A DNA stretch of 64,000 bases, taken from contig JBEKFQ010000005.1 in NCBI GenBank assembly GCA_050013235.1, forward strand, positions 35,037 to 99,036. The letters are read 5' to 3'. This document shows positions 8,820-16,576 of the stretch, piece after piece. Below the pieces are notes generated by a model. It made no database searches. It was not told where the DNA came from and saw only the letters and a list, made by a program, of their open reading frames with translations. This DNA comes from RH-AL1 sp050013235. Its GTDB lineage: Bacteria; Pseudomonadota; Alphaproteobacteria; Rhizobiales; Beijerinckiaceae. Position numbers and translations under genes: made by a program. Position 1 is the first letter of the stretch, and each line of letters starts with the position of its first letter.

Positions 8820-9164
8820 CTATTTCTTTTCCATGATGCATTGCAGCGGATGCTGATGCTTGCGGGCATAATCCATCACTTGCGTGACTTTGGTCTCGGC
8901 GACTTCATAGGTGAAGATTCCGCACTCCCCGACGCCATGCTGATGCACATGCAACATGATTTGGGTCGCTTCCTCAGGACCTTTACTGAAATATTTACGC
9001 AGCACGGCCACGACGAATTCCATCGGCGTGTAATCATCGTTCAGCAGCAGCACCCGGTACATGCCCGGGCGGCGGGCTTGAGTCTTCGTGCGGGTAATGA
9101 CAGCCGTCCCGGTTCCGCGGCCATCGTCACCGCCGCCCCCGTCCTTTTGCGGCTCCTTGGCCAT
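8820..9164 (-). CDS. clpS: ATP-dependent Clp protease adaptor ClpS
   Basis: Adaptor that binds N-terminal degrons and delivers them to ClpA. The product (114 residues from ATG 9164) has a flexible Gly/Asp-rich N-terminal arm, then the ClpS core: YRVLLLNDDYTPMEFVV, the HVHQHGVGECG.FT.EVAETK block and a C-terminal HPLQC. The degron-pocket Asn-Asp and His residues are present. Further in-frame starts lie upstream (for example ATG 9212), so the length of the disordered arm is uncertain. It is directly upstream of clpA. Confidence 0.93.
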   Translation of the reverse strand: MAKEPQKDGGGGDDGRGTGTAVITRTKTQARRPGMYRVLLLNDDYTPMEFVVAVLRKYFSKGPEEATQIMLHVHQHGVGECGIFTYEVAETKVTQVMDYARKHQHPLQCIMEKK

Positions 9165-9626
9165 CGAGACCGGCATGACCGTCACATAACTCATCGGCAC
9201 CACGGCAACCATCGTCTCCCCGGTCTTATGATTCGTGTCCGGGCGCCTCCCAGGCGCGCCGTCAATATCGGCGCGCGCATCACCGGGACGCACGACACCG
9301 GCAAGCACAACGCCGGGAAGCGAGCCGCCAACCGGGCCCCGCCGGGACTCGAAGGCGCGTTTGAAAAATCTTGCCGTCAAATCAACCCATCCTCATCCTG
9401 TCTGGAATATGCGGCGAGAAAGGCGTCATTGCTAGACCTGCGGATTCATTTACCTCGCGGCAAATGGCCCATGGCCTGTCCAAAACTCGAAAACTCCTGT
9501 TCGCGGCGGTCCCTCGCAAGGATGCTGCCAATCCAGCAACGAAAAAAGGCCCGACTGAGGTCGAGCCTTTCAAATACGCGGGCGCTTGTAAAGACGGGTG
9601 CCAAAACGGCACCCTGCTTTATCGAA
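9165..9626. other. Spacer between clpS and phasin genes
   Basis: This 462-bp stretch holds the clpS upstream region and the phasin terminator at 9542-9570. I see no convincing gene. The open frames crossing it lack homology or a plausible start. Confidence 0.5.
9542..9570 (-). terminator. Rho-independent terminator of the phasin gene
   Basis: On the minus strand an 11-bp stem AAAGGCTCGAC / GTCGGGCCTTT with a 4-nt CTCA loop is followed directly by a T run. All positions pair (one T-G). It lies 56 bp beyond the phasin stop and separates it from clpS. Confidence 0.9.
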
Positions 9627-9971
9627 TTACTGCTGGATGGAGCTCTTGGCTTGCGCGAAAGCGGTCTCGACCGGCTTGATAGCTTCCTTGGCGAGTTCCT
9701 TGTAGAGTTCGCTCAGCTTGGTCGCCTGAGCGACGAAACCTTCGAGCTGGGACTTGGCAAATTCGGTCTGAATCTGGATCGCGCTCTCGAGCGTCTTAGC
9801 GGTGAAAAGCTTCTCGATGTAAGAAGAGGTGCTTTCCAACGAACGCTTGGAATAATCGGTCGTTTCCGTGGCGATCGCCTGGAAACCACGCGTAAGGGTC
9901 GCCGCAGCGGCCGCAGCATGCTCGAGCTGTTCTTTGCTGGCCTTCTGGAATTCGTCGAATTGCGTAGCCAT
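9627..9971 (-). CDS. Phasin family protein
   Basis: 114-residue helical protein with the Phasin_2 pattern: MATQFDEFQK.SKE start, an Ala-rich stretch, a T.D.SK.S.E....Y.EKL segment, then repeated K...EF.K.Q.E.....A amphipathic helices. Phasins coat polyhydroxyalkanoate granules. The short helical type in this locus next to clpS and a DD-carboxypeptidase is conserved in Hyphomicrobiales. ATG 9971 has a good ribosome site (GGAG about 8 nt upstream), and the frame upstream of it is not conserved. It has its own promoter (10052-10080) with PhaR-like operator candidates and its own terminator, so it is monocistronic. Confidence 0.88.
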   Translation of the reverse strand: MATQFDEFQKASKEQLEHAAAAAATLTRGFQAIATETTDYSKRSLESTSSYIEKLFTAKTLESAIQIQTEFAKSQLEGFVAQATKLSELYKELAKEAIKPVETAFAQAKSSIQQ

Positions 9972-10051
9972 TGGTCCTACTCCCGTTTGTCTGATCGCGT
10001 GCTCCCGAAGTCGCTTCTGGATCACGGCGGGATCATTTCAACCGCAAAATA

Positions 10052-10080
10052 AACATAGTGCACCGCACAAAATCCGTCAA
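10052..10080 (-). promoter_or_regulatory. Sigma-70-type promoter of the phasin gene
   Basis: On the minus strand TTGACG (10075-10080) and TATGTT (10052-10057) are separated by exactly 17 bp. Transcription would start near 10045, giving a leader of about 75 nt before the phasin ATG. Confidence 0.7.
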
Positions 10081-10101
10081 TGAGTCTTTTGTTGCGCCGC
10101 A
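10059..10101. promoter_or_regulatory. Two TGC-N3-GCA operator candidates (PhaR-like) on the phasin promoter
   Basis: TGCACCGCA at 10059-10067 lies between the -35 and -10 boxes. TGCGCCGCA at 10093-10101, inside the perfect palindrome TGTTGCGCCGCAACA, lies just upstream of the -35. They are 34 bp apart, about three helical turns. The published PhaR operator core in Rhodobacter is CTGC-N3-GCAG, so the TGC-N3-GCA core matches. Assignment to PhaR is inference; no phaR gene is in the window. Confidence 0.5.
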
Positions 10102-10189
10102 ACATTTTTCTTATGCCGGCAGCCGGAGCATGCGCTCGCCGGCCTGGAGATTCCGCTTCGTGGAAATGCACTTCAAGACGAATGGTTCC

Positions 10190-10205
10190 TTAACCCTAGA
10201 GTAAC
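10190..10205 (+). promoter_or_regulatory. CtrA-like box upstream of the DD-carboxypeptidase gene
   Basis: TTAA-CCCTAGA-GTAAC, one mismatch from the CtrA full site TTAA-N7-TTAAC, about 90 bp before the ATG at 10293. It is the only such site in this spacer that I saw. Confidence 0.35.
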
Positions 10206-10292
10206 TCAAGGGGGCTAGTGTGGCCTACGAGACACATTGTCTTGAGGCCGCGCCGGAGCCGCCTCGTGGATCGAGGTGGGGGATTAACGCGT

Positions 10293-11972
10293 ATGGTCGA
10301 GTTGCCGCCGGAGAAACGCCGCCTTGTTCGCCGGGCGGTCCTTCGAGGGTTAAGCCTCACCTTTCTTCTCACGGCGTCCGCGCTGGGACCCGCCGAGGCG
10401 CATCACAGCCATCATGGCCACCATCACGGCCGCGCGGTTTTGGCGCACCGCATCATTTTCCGCATTCGCCACACGGCTCACATGCATGCCCCGCTCCACG
10501 TGCGGCCAGGATCCTATAATCCGCCCTTCTCGGCCTATGCCGTGGACGGCAATTCCGGGCACGTGCTTTATGGGCGCGACGAAAACGAAGTGCGGCATCC
10601 CGCCTCGCTCACCAAGGTGATGACGCTTTATCTCCTGTTCGAGCAGCTCGAGAAAAAGCGCCTGACCCTCGACAGCGAACTGACCGTGTCGCAACACGCG
10701 GCGGCCCAGGAGCCGACCAAGCTCGGCTTGCGGCCGGGCTCGACGATCCGCGTCGAGGATGCGATCAAGGCGATCGTCACGAAATCGGCGAACGACATGG
10801 CCGTCGCGGTCGCCGAGAGGATCGGCGGCGACGAAGATAATTTTGCCCGCCTGATGACGCGCAAAGCGCACATGCTCGGCATGTCGCGCACGCTTTACCG
10901 CAATGCCTCGGGCCTGCCCAACGACGAGCAACTGACCACGGCGAAAGATCTGGTGACGCTGGGACGGGCGATCCACGATCATTTCCCGGGATATTACCGC
11001 TACTTCTCGACCCCGTCGTTCCGCTACGCCGGCCAGTTCATGCCCAACCACAACCACCTGATGGAACATGTGGAGGGCATGGACGGGATCAAGACCGGCT
11101 ATACCCGCGCCTCCGGCTTCAACCTGCTGACATCGGTCAAACGCAACGGACATTATCTCGTCGCGGTGGTCCTCGGCGGAAAGACGCGCCTCGGGCGCGA
11201 CCGCATCATGTCCGACATGATCGAGTCCCTCGTCGACAAATGCGCGACGGTGCGAACCGCAAGCGTGATCGAGGAAAATCCGGCCCTCGAACAAGTCGCC
11301 GAAGCCATCCCCGTCGTGCAACATACGGGCGAGGCCGCGCCCGACGTCGAAGCCGTCAACGAAGAGGATGCCGAAGAACAGAGCGGCCCGGCGCCGGTCA
11401 AGGTCAAGCCCGAACCCATCAAGACGGTTCCCACCCCCGTTCAGGTCGCGTCTCTCCCGAGCGATAGCGCCCCGGCCCGCGCGCGCCCGGCCTTCGTTCC
11501 GGGCATGCCGAGCGACCGGATGGCGACCGGTTCGATCAAGCCGCGCGACAACTCGGATGATGGATCGACTTCGCATGCCGCCGGGGATGCCGCGCTCTCG
11601 AGGCGGGCGCTGCGCGAGGCCGCGAAACAAGCAAAAGACAACGAAGCCAAAGGGAAGAACGCGCCGGTCAAACTCGCCAAGGCCGAGCCAGACCATGCGG
11701 AAGAACCGGCCCGGCCCGCGATCGCCCATGAGGGTTGGATGATTCAAATCGGCGCGACGGACAATATCGAAAAAGCCAACGAGTTGTTGTCGTGCGCGAA
11801 AGGCCAGAGCCAAGGGACTCTTGGCGCCGCCAAGCCGTTTACGGAAAAAGTGCAGAAGGGGCAGGCGACCCTCTACCGCGCCCGCTTCGCCGGCCTCGAG
11901 GCAAACTCCGCGGAGAAGGCCTGCAAAGCGCTAAAACGCTCGGGTTTCGCCTGCTTCGCCACGAAGAATTAG
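10293..11972 (+). CDS. D-alanyl-D-alanine carboxypeptidase with C-terminal SPOR domain
   Basis: Periplasmic class C low-molecular-mass penicillin-binding protein (DacA/DacF-like) trimming the terminal D-Ala of peptidoglycan peptides. The 559-residue product has a signal peptide ending around residue 36, then a His cluster HHSHHGHHHG at 37-46. The peptidase S11 motifs follow: SLTK (105-108), SAN (165-167) and KTG (267-269). A long Pro/Ala/Glu-rich linker leads to a SPOR domain in the last 75 or so residues, which would target it to denuded septal glycan. ATG 10293 has a GGTGGGGGA site upstream; the earlier in-frame start at 10218 would precede the signal peptide with an Arg-rich stretch. Confidence 0.93.
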   Translation: MVELPPEKRRLVRRAVLRGLSLTFLLTASALGPAEAHHSHHGHHHGRAVLAHRIIFRIRHTAHMHAPLHVRPGSYNPPFSAYAVDGNSGHVLYGRDENEVRHPASLTKVMTLYLLFEQLEKKRLTLDSELTVSQHAAAQEPTKLGLRPGSTIRVEDAIKAIVTKSANDMAVAVAERIGGDEDNFARLMTRKAHMLGMSRTLYRNASGLPNDEQLTTAKDLVTLGRAIHDHFPGYYRYFSTPSFRYAGQFMPNHNHLMEHVEGMDGIKTGYTRASGFNLLTSVKRNGHYLVAVVLGGKTRLGRDRIMSDMIESLVDKCATVRTASVIEENPALEQVAEAIPVVQHTGEAAPDVEAVNEEDAEEQSGPAPVKVKPEPIKTVPTPVQVASLPSDSAPARARPAFVPGMPSDRMATGSIKPRDNSDDGSTSHAAGDAALSRRALREAAKQAKDNEAKGKNAPVKLAKAEPDHAEEPARPAIAHEGWMIQIGATDNIEKANELLSCAKGQSQGTLGAAKPFTEKVQKGQATLYRARFAGLEANSAEKACKALKRSGFACFATKN

Positions 11973-12064
11973 AGAGGAACGGGAAGCGCTTTCCACAGTC
12001 GCGGAAATCGTTTTTGAAACAAGTGTTTATGCCGATTTGCGTATGCGTAGCGTGAGTGGAGTGT

Positions 12065-12772
12065 TTAGGTATGCCGGCGCATCAAGACCTCTTTGGCCTC
12101 GTTCACCCGGGCGGCAAGATCCGTCGATCCCCCTTGATCGGGATGCAACTTCTTCATCAGCGAGCGATGCGAGCGGACCACGTCGTCCCGCGCCGCCCCT
12201 CGTCGAAGACCGAGGACTTCATAAGCTTCATCCTCGGACATCCGGTTCGAATGCCGCGGCCGGTCCCGCCGCGCGTTAGGGTCACCCTGACCTGTCTGAC
12301 GCCAGCTCGCAAACCGGCGGTCGAAATAAGCTTCGAGTAGCCGCGCGCCCTCGGGATCGGCGGTCCGGCACAGGGCATAGACCCCGTCGCATTGCGCCCG
12401 GTCCATTTGATCGAGAAGCCGCCCCTCGTCGGGGCCGGCGAGAACAAGGCCGCGCATCACCCCCGTGACGGAATCGAATTCCATCTCGATCATCGCCGAG
12501 CGCACGCGCGACACTCTGACACGAGTCGAGGAGCCGGCCGCGGGCGCGACCTTTTTATTGGTCAGGCTGTAGAGCCAGACACCGCCGCCCGCCAAAACCA
12601 ACGCCAGTTCGAAATGGCCCCGCAAGAGAACCGCGATGGCCGCGAGAACGGCAAAAGCGGCGCCTGCGCGTTTCAAGGCACGCGCGCCCATCTTGGCATC
12701 CAGGCGCGCCAAGCTTCCTGGGCGCGCGAGAAGGAACCAGAGAACGATAAGGGCGGCGGCGATAAAAATCAT
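12065..12772 (-). CDS. Membrane-anchored J-domain protein
   Basis: 235 residues. Two hydrophobic segments near the N-terminus (about 2-16 and 38-68) are followed by a cytoplasmic region starting with an Arg-rich stretch. A central conserved helical block (M.FD..TG.M.G.VL.G...G..LD.M) precedes a C-terminal J domain with HPD at about 210-212. This architecture is the alphaproteobacterial DnaJ-domain membrane protein related in layout to DjlA and to mitochondrial Pam18/Tim14. It probably recruits DnaK to the membrane. Its client is unknown. Confidence 0.85.
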   Translation of the reverse strand: MIFIAAALIVLWFLLARPGSLARLDAKMGARALKRAGAAFAVLAAIAVLLRGHFELALVLAGGGVWLYSLTNKKVAPAAGSSTRVRVSRVRSAMIEMEFDSVTGVMRGLVLAGPDEGRLLDQMDRAQCDGVYALCRTADPEGARLLEAYFDRRFASWRQTGQGDPNARRDRPRHSNRMSEDEAYEVLGLRRGAARDDVVRSHRSLMKKLHPDQGGSTDLAARVNEAKEVLMRRHT

Positions 12773-12883
12773 GGGATGTCGTGAGAACCGGAAGAGCTAT
12801 GTTAATGCACTTTAAACCGTAATTGATAGTATTTTGTGGCCGCTCCAAAAGTGCAATCTTCCCACCGGCGAGCCTGTCTTCTG

Positions 12884-13321
12884 TCAAAGCAGGCAAAGCT
12901 CGCGCAAGGCATGGCGCAAATGCTCGGGCATCGCGGCCGCGCCCGCGAGATCGCCATCGAGATCGGGCGGACAGCTTTCCGCATCGAGATAGCGCCAGCC
13001 TTGAAAGGCCCGGAAAGGGCGCGGCAGAACCGGGACGACGACCGGCTCCAGCACGAGATCGCAGCGGCCGATACCCTGCGCATCGGTAAACGGCCGGATC
13101 GCGATCAGGCGCTGACGCGCGCAAAGCTGGCCCTTGATGACCCAGAATAACGAGCCGCCATCGAGAAGCTCGTCCGCGCGCTTCGGCACCATCCGCGTCG
13201 TATGCACCTGCTCGAGCGGCAGCTTGGCCACGCCCTGAAGATGCAGCCGCGCGGCAATGCGGGCTTCGAGATCGGCGATCGAGTCGACGCCGACACAGAG
13301 CTTGAGGAGATGCAGGGTCAT
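12884..13321 (-). CDS. DUF1489 family protein
   Basis: 145-residue protein starting MTLHLLKLCVGVDS and containing TR..PKRADELLDGGSLYWVIKG-like and R.QRLI.I.PF.D..GI.RC.LVL.P.....P.P.R.FQGWRYL motifs, which define DUF1489. No catalytic motif is evident and function is unknown. This family is almost restricted to alphaproteobacteria. It precedes the short spacer before the GST gene and could share its transcript. Confidence 0.85.
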   Translation of the reverse strand: MTLHLLKLCVGVDSIADLEARIAARLHLQGVAKLPLEQVHTTRMVPKRADELLDGGSLFWVIKGQLCARQRLIAIRPFTDAQGIGRCDLVLEPVVVPVLPRPFRAFQGWRYLDAESCPPDLDGDLAGAAAMPEHLRHALRELCLL

Positions 13322-13398
13322 GGCACTAGGTTAAGGGGTGCTACGCTTGCCGCCAAGGTGGGGCAGACAAACTATCCCGGAATAACGGCCCAATCCGT

Positions 13399-14064
13399 CT
13401 AAACCGCGTCGATCCGCGCGAGATGCCAGGTCTCGGCATCCGCCCCGCTCTGCCAGTCGCGCCAAGCCGGCAAGGCCTTGATCGCGCCCGTATAGGCCTT
13501 CGTGTCCCCGGCCCCGGCGAGATCGTAAATCTCGAACCGGTTCACCACCGGCGCGAACATGGCATCGGCCGCGCTGAAGCCGCCGAAGAGAAATGGCCCG
13601 CTGGCGCCAAAGCGCCGGCGCGCGTCGCGCCAAGCGTCCTCGATCCGCGCCACGTCGGCCGCGACTGCCGTCCGCGTCTCCGGGTCGAACGGCAAAGCGG
13701 CCGGCGCGCGGCGCATGTTCATGGGGCAATTGCGCCGCAGCGGCAAAAACCCCGAATGCATTTCCGCGGCCAACGAACGCGCCACCGCGCGGGCGCTGGG
13801 ATCGCGCGGCCAGACCGGCACCTCGGGATGACGCTCCGCCAGATATTCGATGATGGCGAGCGAATCCCAAACCACGAGATCTCCCTCGCGAAGCGACGGG
13901 CATTTACCGGTTGGCGCATGACGCAGCATGTCGGCTTTGGAGGAGACCTGATCCATCGGGATCACGATTTCCTCGAAGGCGATCTCGAAATGGCGCAGCA
14001 GCAGCCAAGGCCGCATCGACCAGGAGGAATAGGCCTTATTGGCGATAACCAGCGTCAGGCTCAT
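13399..14064 (-). CDS. Glutathione S-transferase family protein
   Basis: 221 residues with an N-terminal thioredoxin fold (VIANKAYSSWSMRPWLLLRH, the Ser pair being the likely glutathione-activating position), a G.CP.L...D..VW.SLAI.EYLAE motif and an all-helical C-terminal domain. It belongs to the YfcF/MaiA-like cytosolic GST group; the substrate is unknown. Its ATG immediately follows the stop of the MFS gene (TGA-ATG), so it is the last gene of the 18.4-13.4 kb operon. Confidence 0.88.
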   Translation of the reverse strand: MSLTLVIANKAYSSWSMRPWLLLRHFEIAFEEIVIPMDQVSSKADMLRHAPTGKCPSLREGDLVVWDSLAIIEYLAERHPEVPVWPRDPSARAVARSLAAEMHSGFLPLRRNCPMNMRRAPAALPFDPETRTAVAADVARIEDAWRDARRRFGASGPFLFGGFSAADAMFAPVVNRFEIYDLAGAGDTKAYTGAIKALPAWRDWQSGADAETWHLARIDAV

Positions 14065-15393
14065 TCAACTCTCCGGTGCCATCGCCGAGCGGATCTTCGT
14101 ATCCCGCATCGTGAGATAGACGAGAAGGGAAAGGAAAATCACGCTGGCGAGATAGGTGTAAAACCAACTTTCGTGGCCAAGATTTTTACATTGCAGCGCA
14201 ATGACCGGCGCCGTGCCGCCGAAAATGGAGACGGTGACGGCATAGGGGATGGCGACCCCGGACGCCCGGATCGCGGCCGGAAACAGCTCTGCCTTCACAA
14301 CGGCATTGATCGACGTATAGCCCGCCGTGAAGACCCAAGCGGCGCAGATCAGCAAAAACACCACAAAAGGCGATTTCGCATCCTTCATCACCGTCAGGAT
14401 CGGGACCGTCGCGATGGATCCCACGACACCGAAGAAAATCAATAGCGGCTTACGGCCGATTCTGTCGGACAAAGCGCCATAGAGTGGCTGCAAGGCGGCG
14501 GCGAAGACGAGCGAGAAGAAAATCACCATCGTCGTCGTATCCGGCGACAGGCCGACGGAAAGCCGGACATAGGTCTGCATATACGTGGTGAACGTGTAGA
14601 ACGCCGCCGTGCCGCCGGCGGTCAGGCCCACCACGAGCAAAAGCTCGCGGGGATAAGTGAGCAATGTCCGCAGGAGACCGAGGCCGGAAACCTTGTTCTT
14701 GGCCTGTTTGAACGCCTCGGTCTCGTAGAGATTGCGCCGCATGACCAGCGTGAACAAGGCGAGGAACGCGCCGATGACAAAGGGAATGCGCCATCCCCAA
14801 GCCTTCAGCTCCGCCTCGCTCAGAAATATTTTCTGCAACAGAAGCAGAACGACAATGGCCGTGAGCTGGCCGCCGATCAGGGTCACATATTGAAAGCTCG
14901 TATGAAACCCGCGCCGCTTCGGGTCGGCGATTTCGGCGAGATAGGTGGCGCTGGCGCCATATTCGCCGCCAAGGCTGAGCCCCTCGATGATCCGCGCAAG
15001 GGCGAGGACCAAGGGCGCGGCGAAACCAATCGTGGCATAGACGGGCGTCACCGCGATGAGCAGCGAACCGAAGCACATAGCGCCGACGGAAATGGTGAGC
15101 GACAGCCGCCGGCCGTGGCGGTCCGCGAGATAGCCGAAAAGCCAGCCGCCGAGAGGCCGGGCGAGAAAGGTCGCGGCGAAAATAACGGCGGCATTCAGCT
15201 GCTGAACGACAGGATTGCTATTGGGAAAGAACGCCGGGGCAAAATAAAGCGAGAAAGCCGTGAAGGCATAAAAATCGTACCATTCGACGAGATTGCCGAG
15301 CGAGCCGATCAAAATATCGCGCATCCGGTGAGGAGGGGCGTGGAGAATGACAGGGCTGCCAGTGCCCGCCACTGGCTCGATGATCGCAGTCAT
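14065..15393 (-). CDS. MFS transporter, metabolite:H+ symporter (KgtP/ShiA-type)
   Basis: 442 residues with about 12 hydrophobic segments. The MHS signatures are visible: a GN.VEWYDFYAF first helix, a DRHGRR loop motif after helix 2, the RI.EGLSLGGEYGASATYL.E helix and a second-half DRIGRK loop. The relatives carry dicarboxylates, alpha-ketoglutarate, shikimate or similar organic acids with protons. ATG 15393 follows a GGAG site; the frame upstream has no homology and lies in the neighbouring gene. It sits 35 bp after the ligase-like gene, in the same operon. Confidence 0.92.
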   Translation of the reverse strand: MTAIIEPVAGTGSPVILHAPPHRMRDILIGSLGNLVEWYDFYAFTAFSLYFAPAFFPNSNPVVQQLNAAVIFAATFLARPLGGWLFGYLADRHGRRLSLTISVGAMCFGSLLIAVTPVYATIGFAAPLVLALARIIEGLSLGGEYGASATYLAEIADPKRRGFHTSFQYVTLIGGQLTAIVVLLLLQKIFLSEAELKAWGWRIPFVIGAFLALFTLVMRRNLYETEAFKQAKNKVSGLGLLRTLLTYPRELLLVVGLTAGGTAAFYTFTTYMQTYVRLSVGLSPDTTTMVIFFSLVFAAALQPLYGALSDRIGRKPLLIFFGVVGSIATVPILTVMKDAKSPFVVFLLICAAWVFTAGYTSINAVVKAELFPAAIRASGVAIPYAVTVSIFGGTAPVIALQCKNLGHESWFYTYLASVIFLSLLVYLTMRDTKIRSAMAPES

Positions 15394-15428
15394 ATACGCG
15401 CCACCCCAAAGCTCCTTTGGTCCAGGTC

Positions 15429-16571
15429 TCACTTGTTCATGCTGAGCGCCGCCCGGCCATCCCGCCAAGCAAGACTTTGGGCATCCCGCAACTCGGCGGG
15501 CCAGACCGCCGAACCGCCCTCGCGGCGGTGCGCCAAGGCGGCGGTTTCGCCGAATGCGGAGAGATCCACCACAGGACGTTCGCAGGCGAGCGGCGCGGGC
15601 AGCGTGAAAGCGGCGGGAGACACAAATCGCGACAAGAGGATCAGGGACGCATCGCCACGCGTCAGCCCGGCCTCGTGCAGCACCGGCGCGATCGCGGCGG
15701 GCGCGGCCAGATGCGCGCCGGGTTCCGCGTCGCAAGCCCGAAGAAACTCCGCCGCATCGAACGGGCCATGCAAGGTCAGGCTCGCCGCGGCCGTCAGCGC
15801 GGCATAAGGCCCCGCCACCAAGCCGGCAAAGGTGGCGGGAACGAGCGTGGAAAGCAAAGGCCGCGACGGATTGAGTTGGGCCTCGCTCGCAAGCTGCAAG
15901 ACGGCGGAAAAAATCGCGGATTGGCGATGCGAAACCAAAGCCGCCCCGCTCGCCGGGGCCGGATGGGCCGGGCGCTCGAAGGTGACGACGACCTCGCCCT
16001 CTGGGCCGGCAGGATCAAGACTGGACGCGGCGGCACCGGTGCCCGGCACGATGGCGGAGGCTTGAAAATCCGCGGCGCCATCGACGCACCCCGGTCCGAG
16101 CGTCGCGATCAGACGGATCGTCTCGGACAAAGCGGCGGCGGAAAGGTAGGAATCGCCGTAGTCCTGATGGCCAAGATGGGCCGGGCCAACCAGCGCGGCG
16201 GCGGCGCTGGCCTTGGCGTAACCGGCAAGCTCGACCGGCCCAAGCCCGCAGGGCAGCAAGACCGGCACGAGCCCCGCGCGCAAGGCGCCGGCAAGCGCGA
16301 GCACGGCAATCGTGCGCGCCGACATGATCAGCAACACTTTTTCGCCTGGCCGCAAGCCACATTGCCGGAACTGTTCCGCCAGCGCCGCGCTATATAAAGC
16401 CGCCTGTTCCGCCGTCGTCGCGCCCTCGCCGTCGCGAAACAAAATCGCCGCCGGGCAAACGCGCGCCGCGGTTTGGAGCAGCCCATCAAGCCCGGCGTGA
16501 ACTTGTTCATCGCCGGCGTGAACTTGTTCGCCGCCGGCACGATTGTGCTGCGGTTGATCCACCGGTCCCAT
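15429..16571 (-). CDS. AMP-binding (acyl-CoA synthetase-like) protein, shortened and with no clear adenylation motif
   Basis: The 380-residue product resembles the N-terminal domain of adenylate-forming enzymes: a G...T..E......A.A..FR..GL.PGEKVLL....I....LAGA.RAGLVPV segment and a later Ala/Gly-rich domain. I cannot find the TSGTTGxPK-type phosphate loop, the YG.TE motif or the C-terminal catalytic Lys domain, and most enzymes of the family are 500 residues or more. It may be an inactive or specialised relative. The start is probably ATG 16571, 5 bp after the stop of the solute-binding protein gene. A 21-bp tandem duplication near the start encodes EQVHAG twice. Confidence 0.6.
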   Translation of the reverse strand: MGPVDQPQHNRAGGEQVHAGDEQVHAGLDGLLQTAARVCPAAILFRDGEGATTAEQAALYSAALAEQFRQCGLRPGEKVLLIMSARTIAVLALAGALRAGLVPVLLPCGLGPVELAGYAKASAAAALVGPAHLGHQDYGDSYLSAAALSETIRLIATLGPGCVDGAADFQASAIVPGTGAAASSLDPAGPEGEVVVTFERPAHPAPASGAALVSHRQSAIFSAVLQLASEAQLNPSRPLLSTLVPATFAGLVAGPYAALTAAASLTLHGPFDAAEFLRACDAEPGAHLAAPAAIAPVLHEAGLTRGDASLILLSRFVSPAAFTLPAPLACERPVVDLSAFGETAALAHRREGGSAVWPAELRDAQSLAWRDGRAALSMNK

Positions 16572-16576
16572 CCCCG

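Noticed and set aside
6670..8856. Very long plus-strand open frame antisense to clpA
   Set aside because: High-GC antisense shadow of a firmly identified gene; composition follows reverse codons of ClpA.
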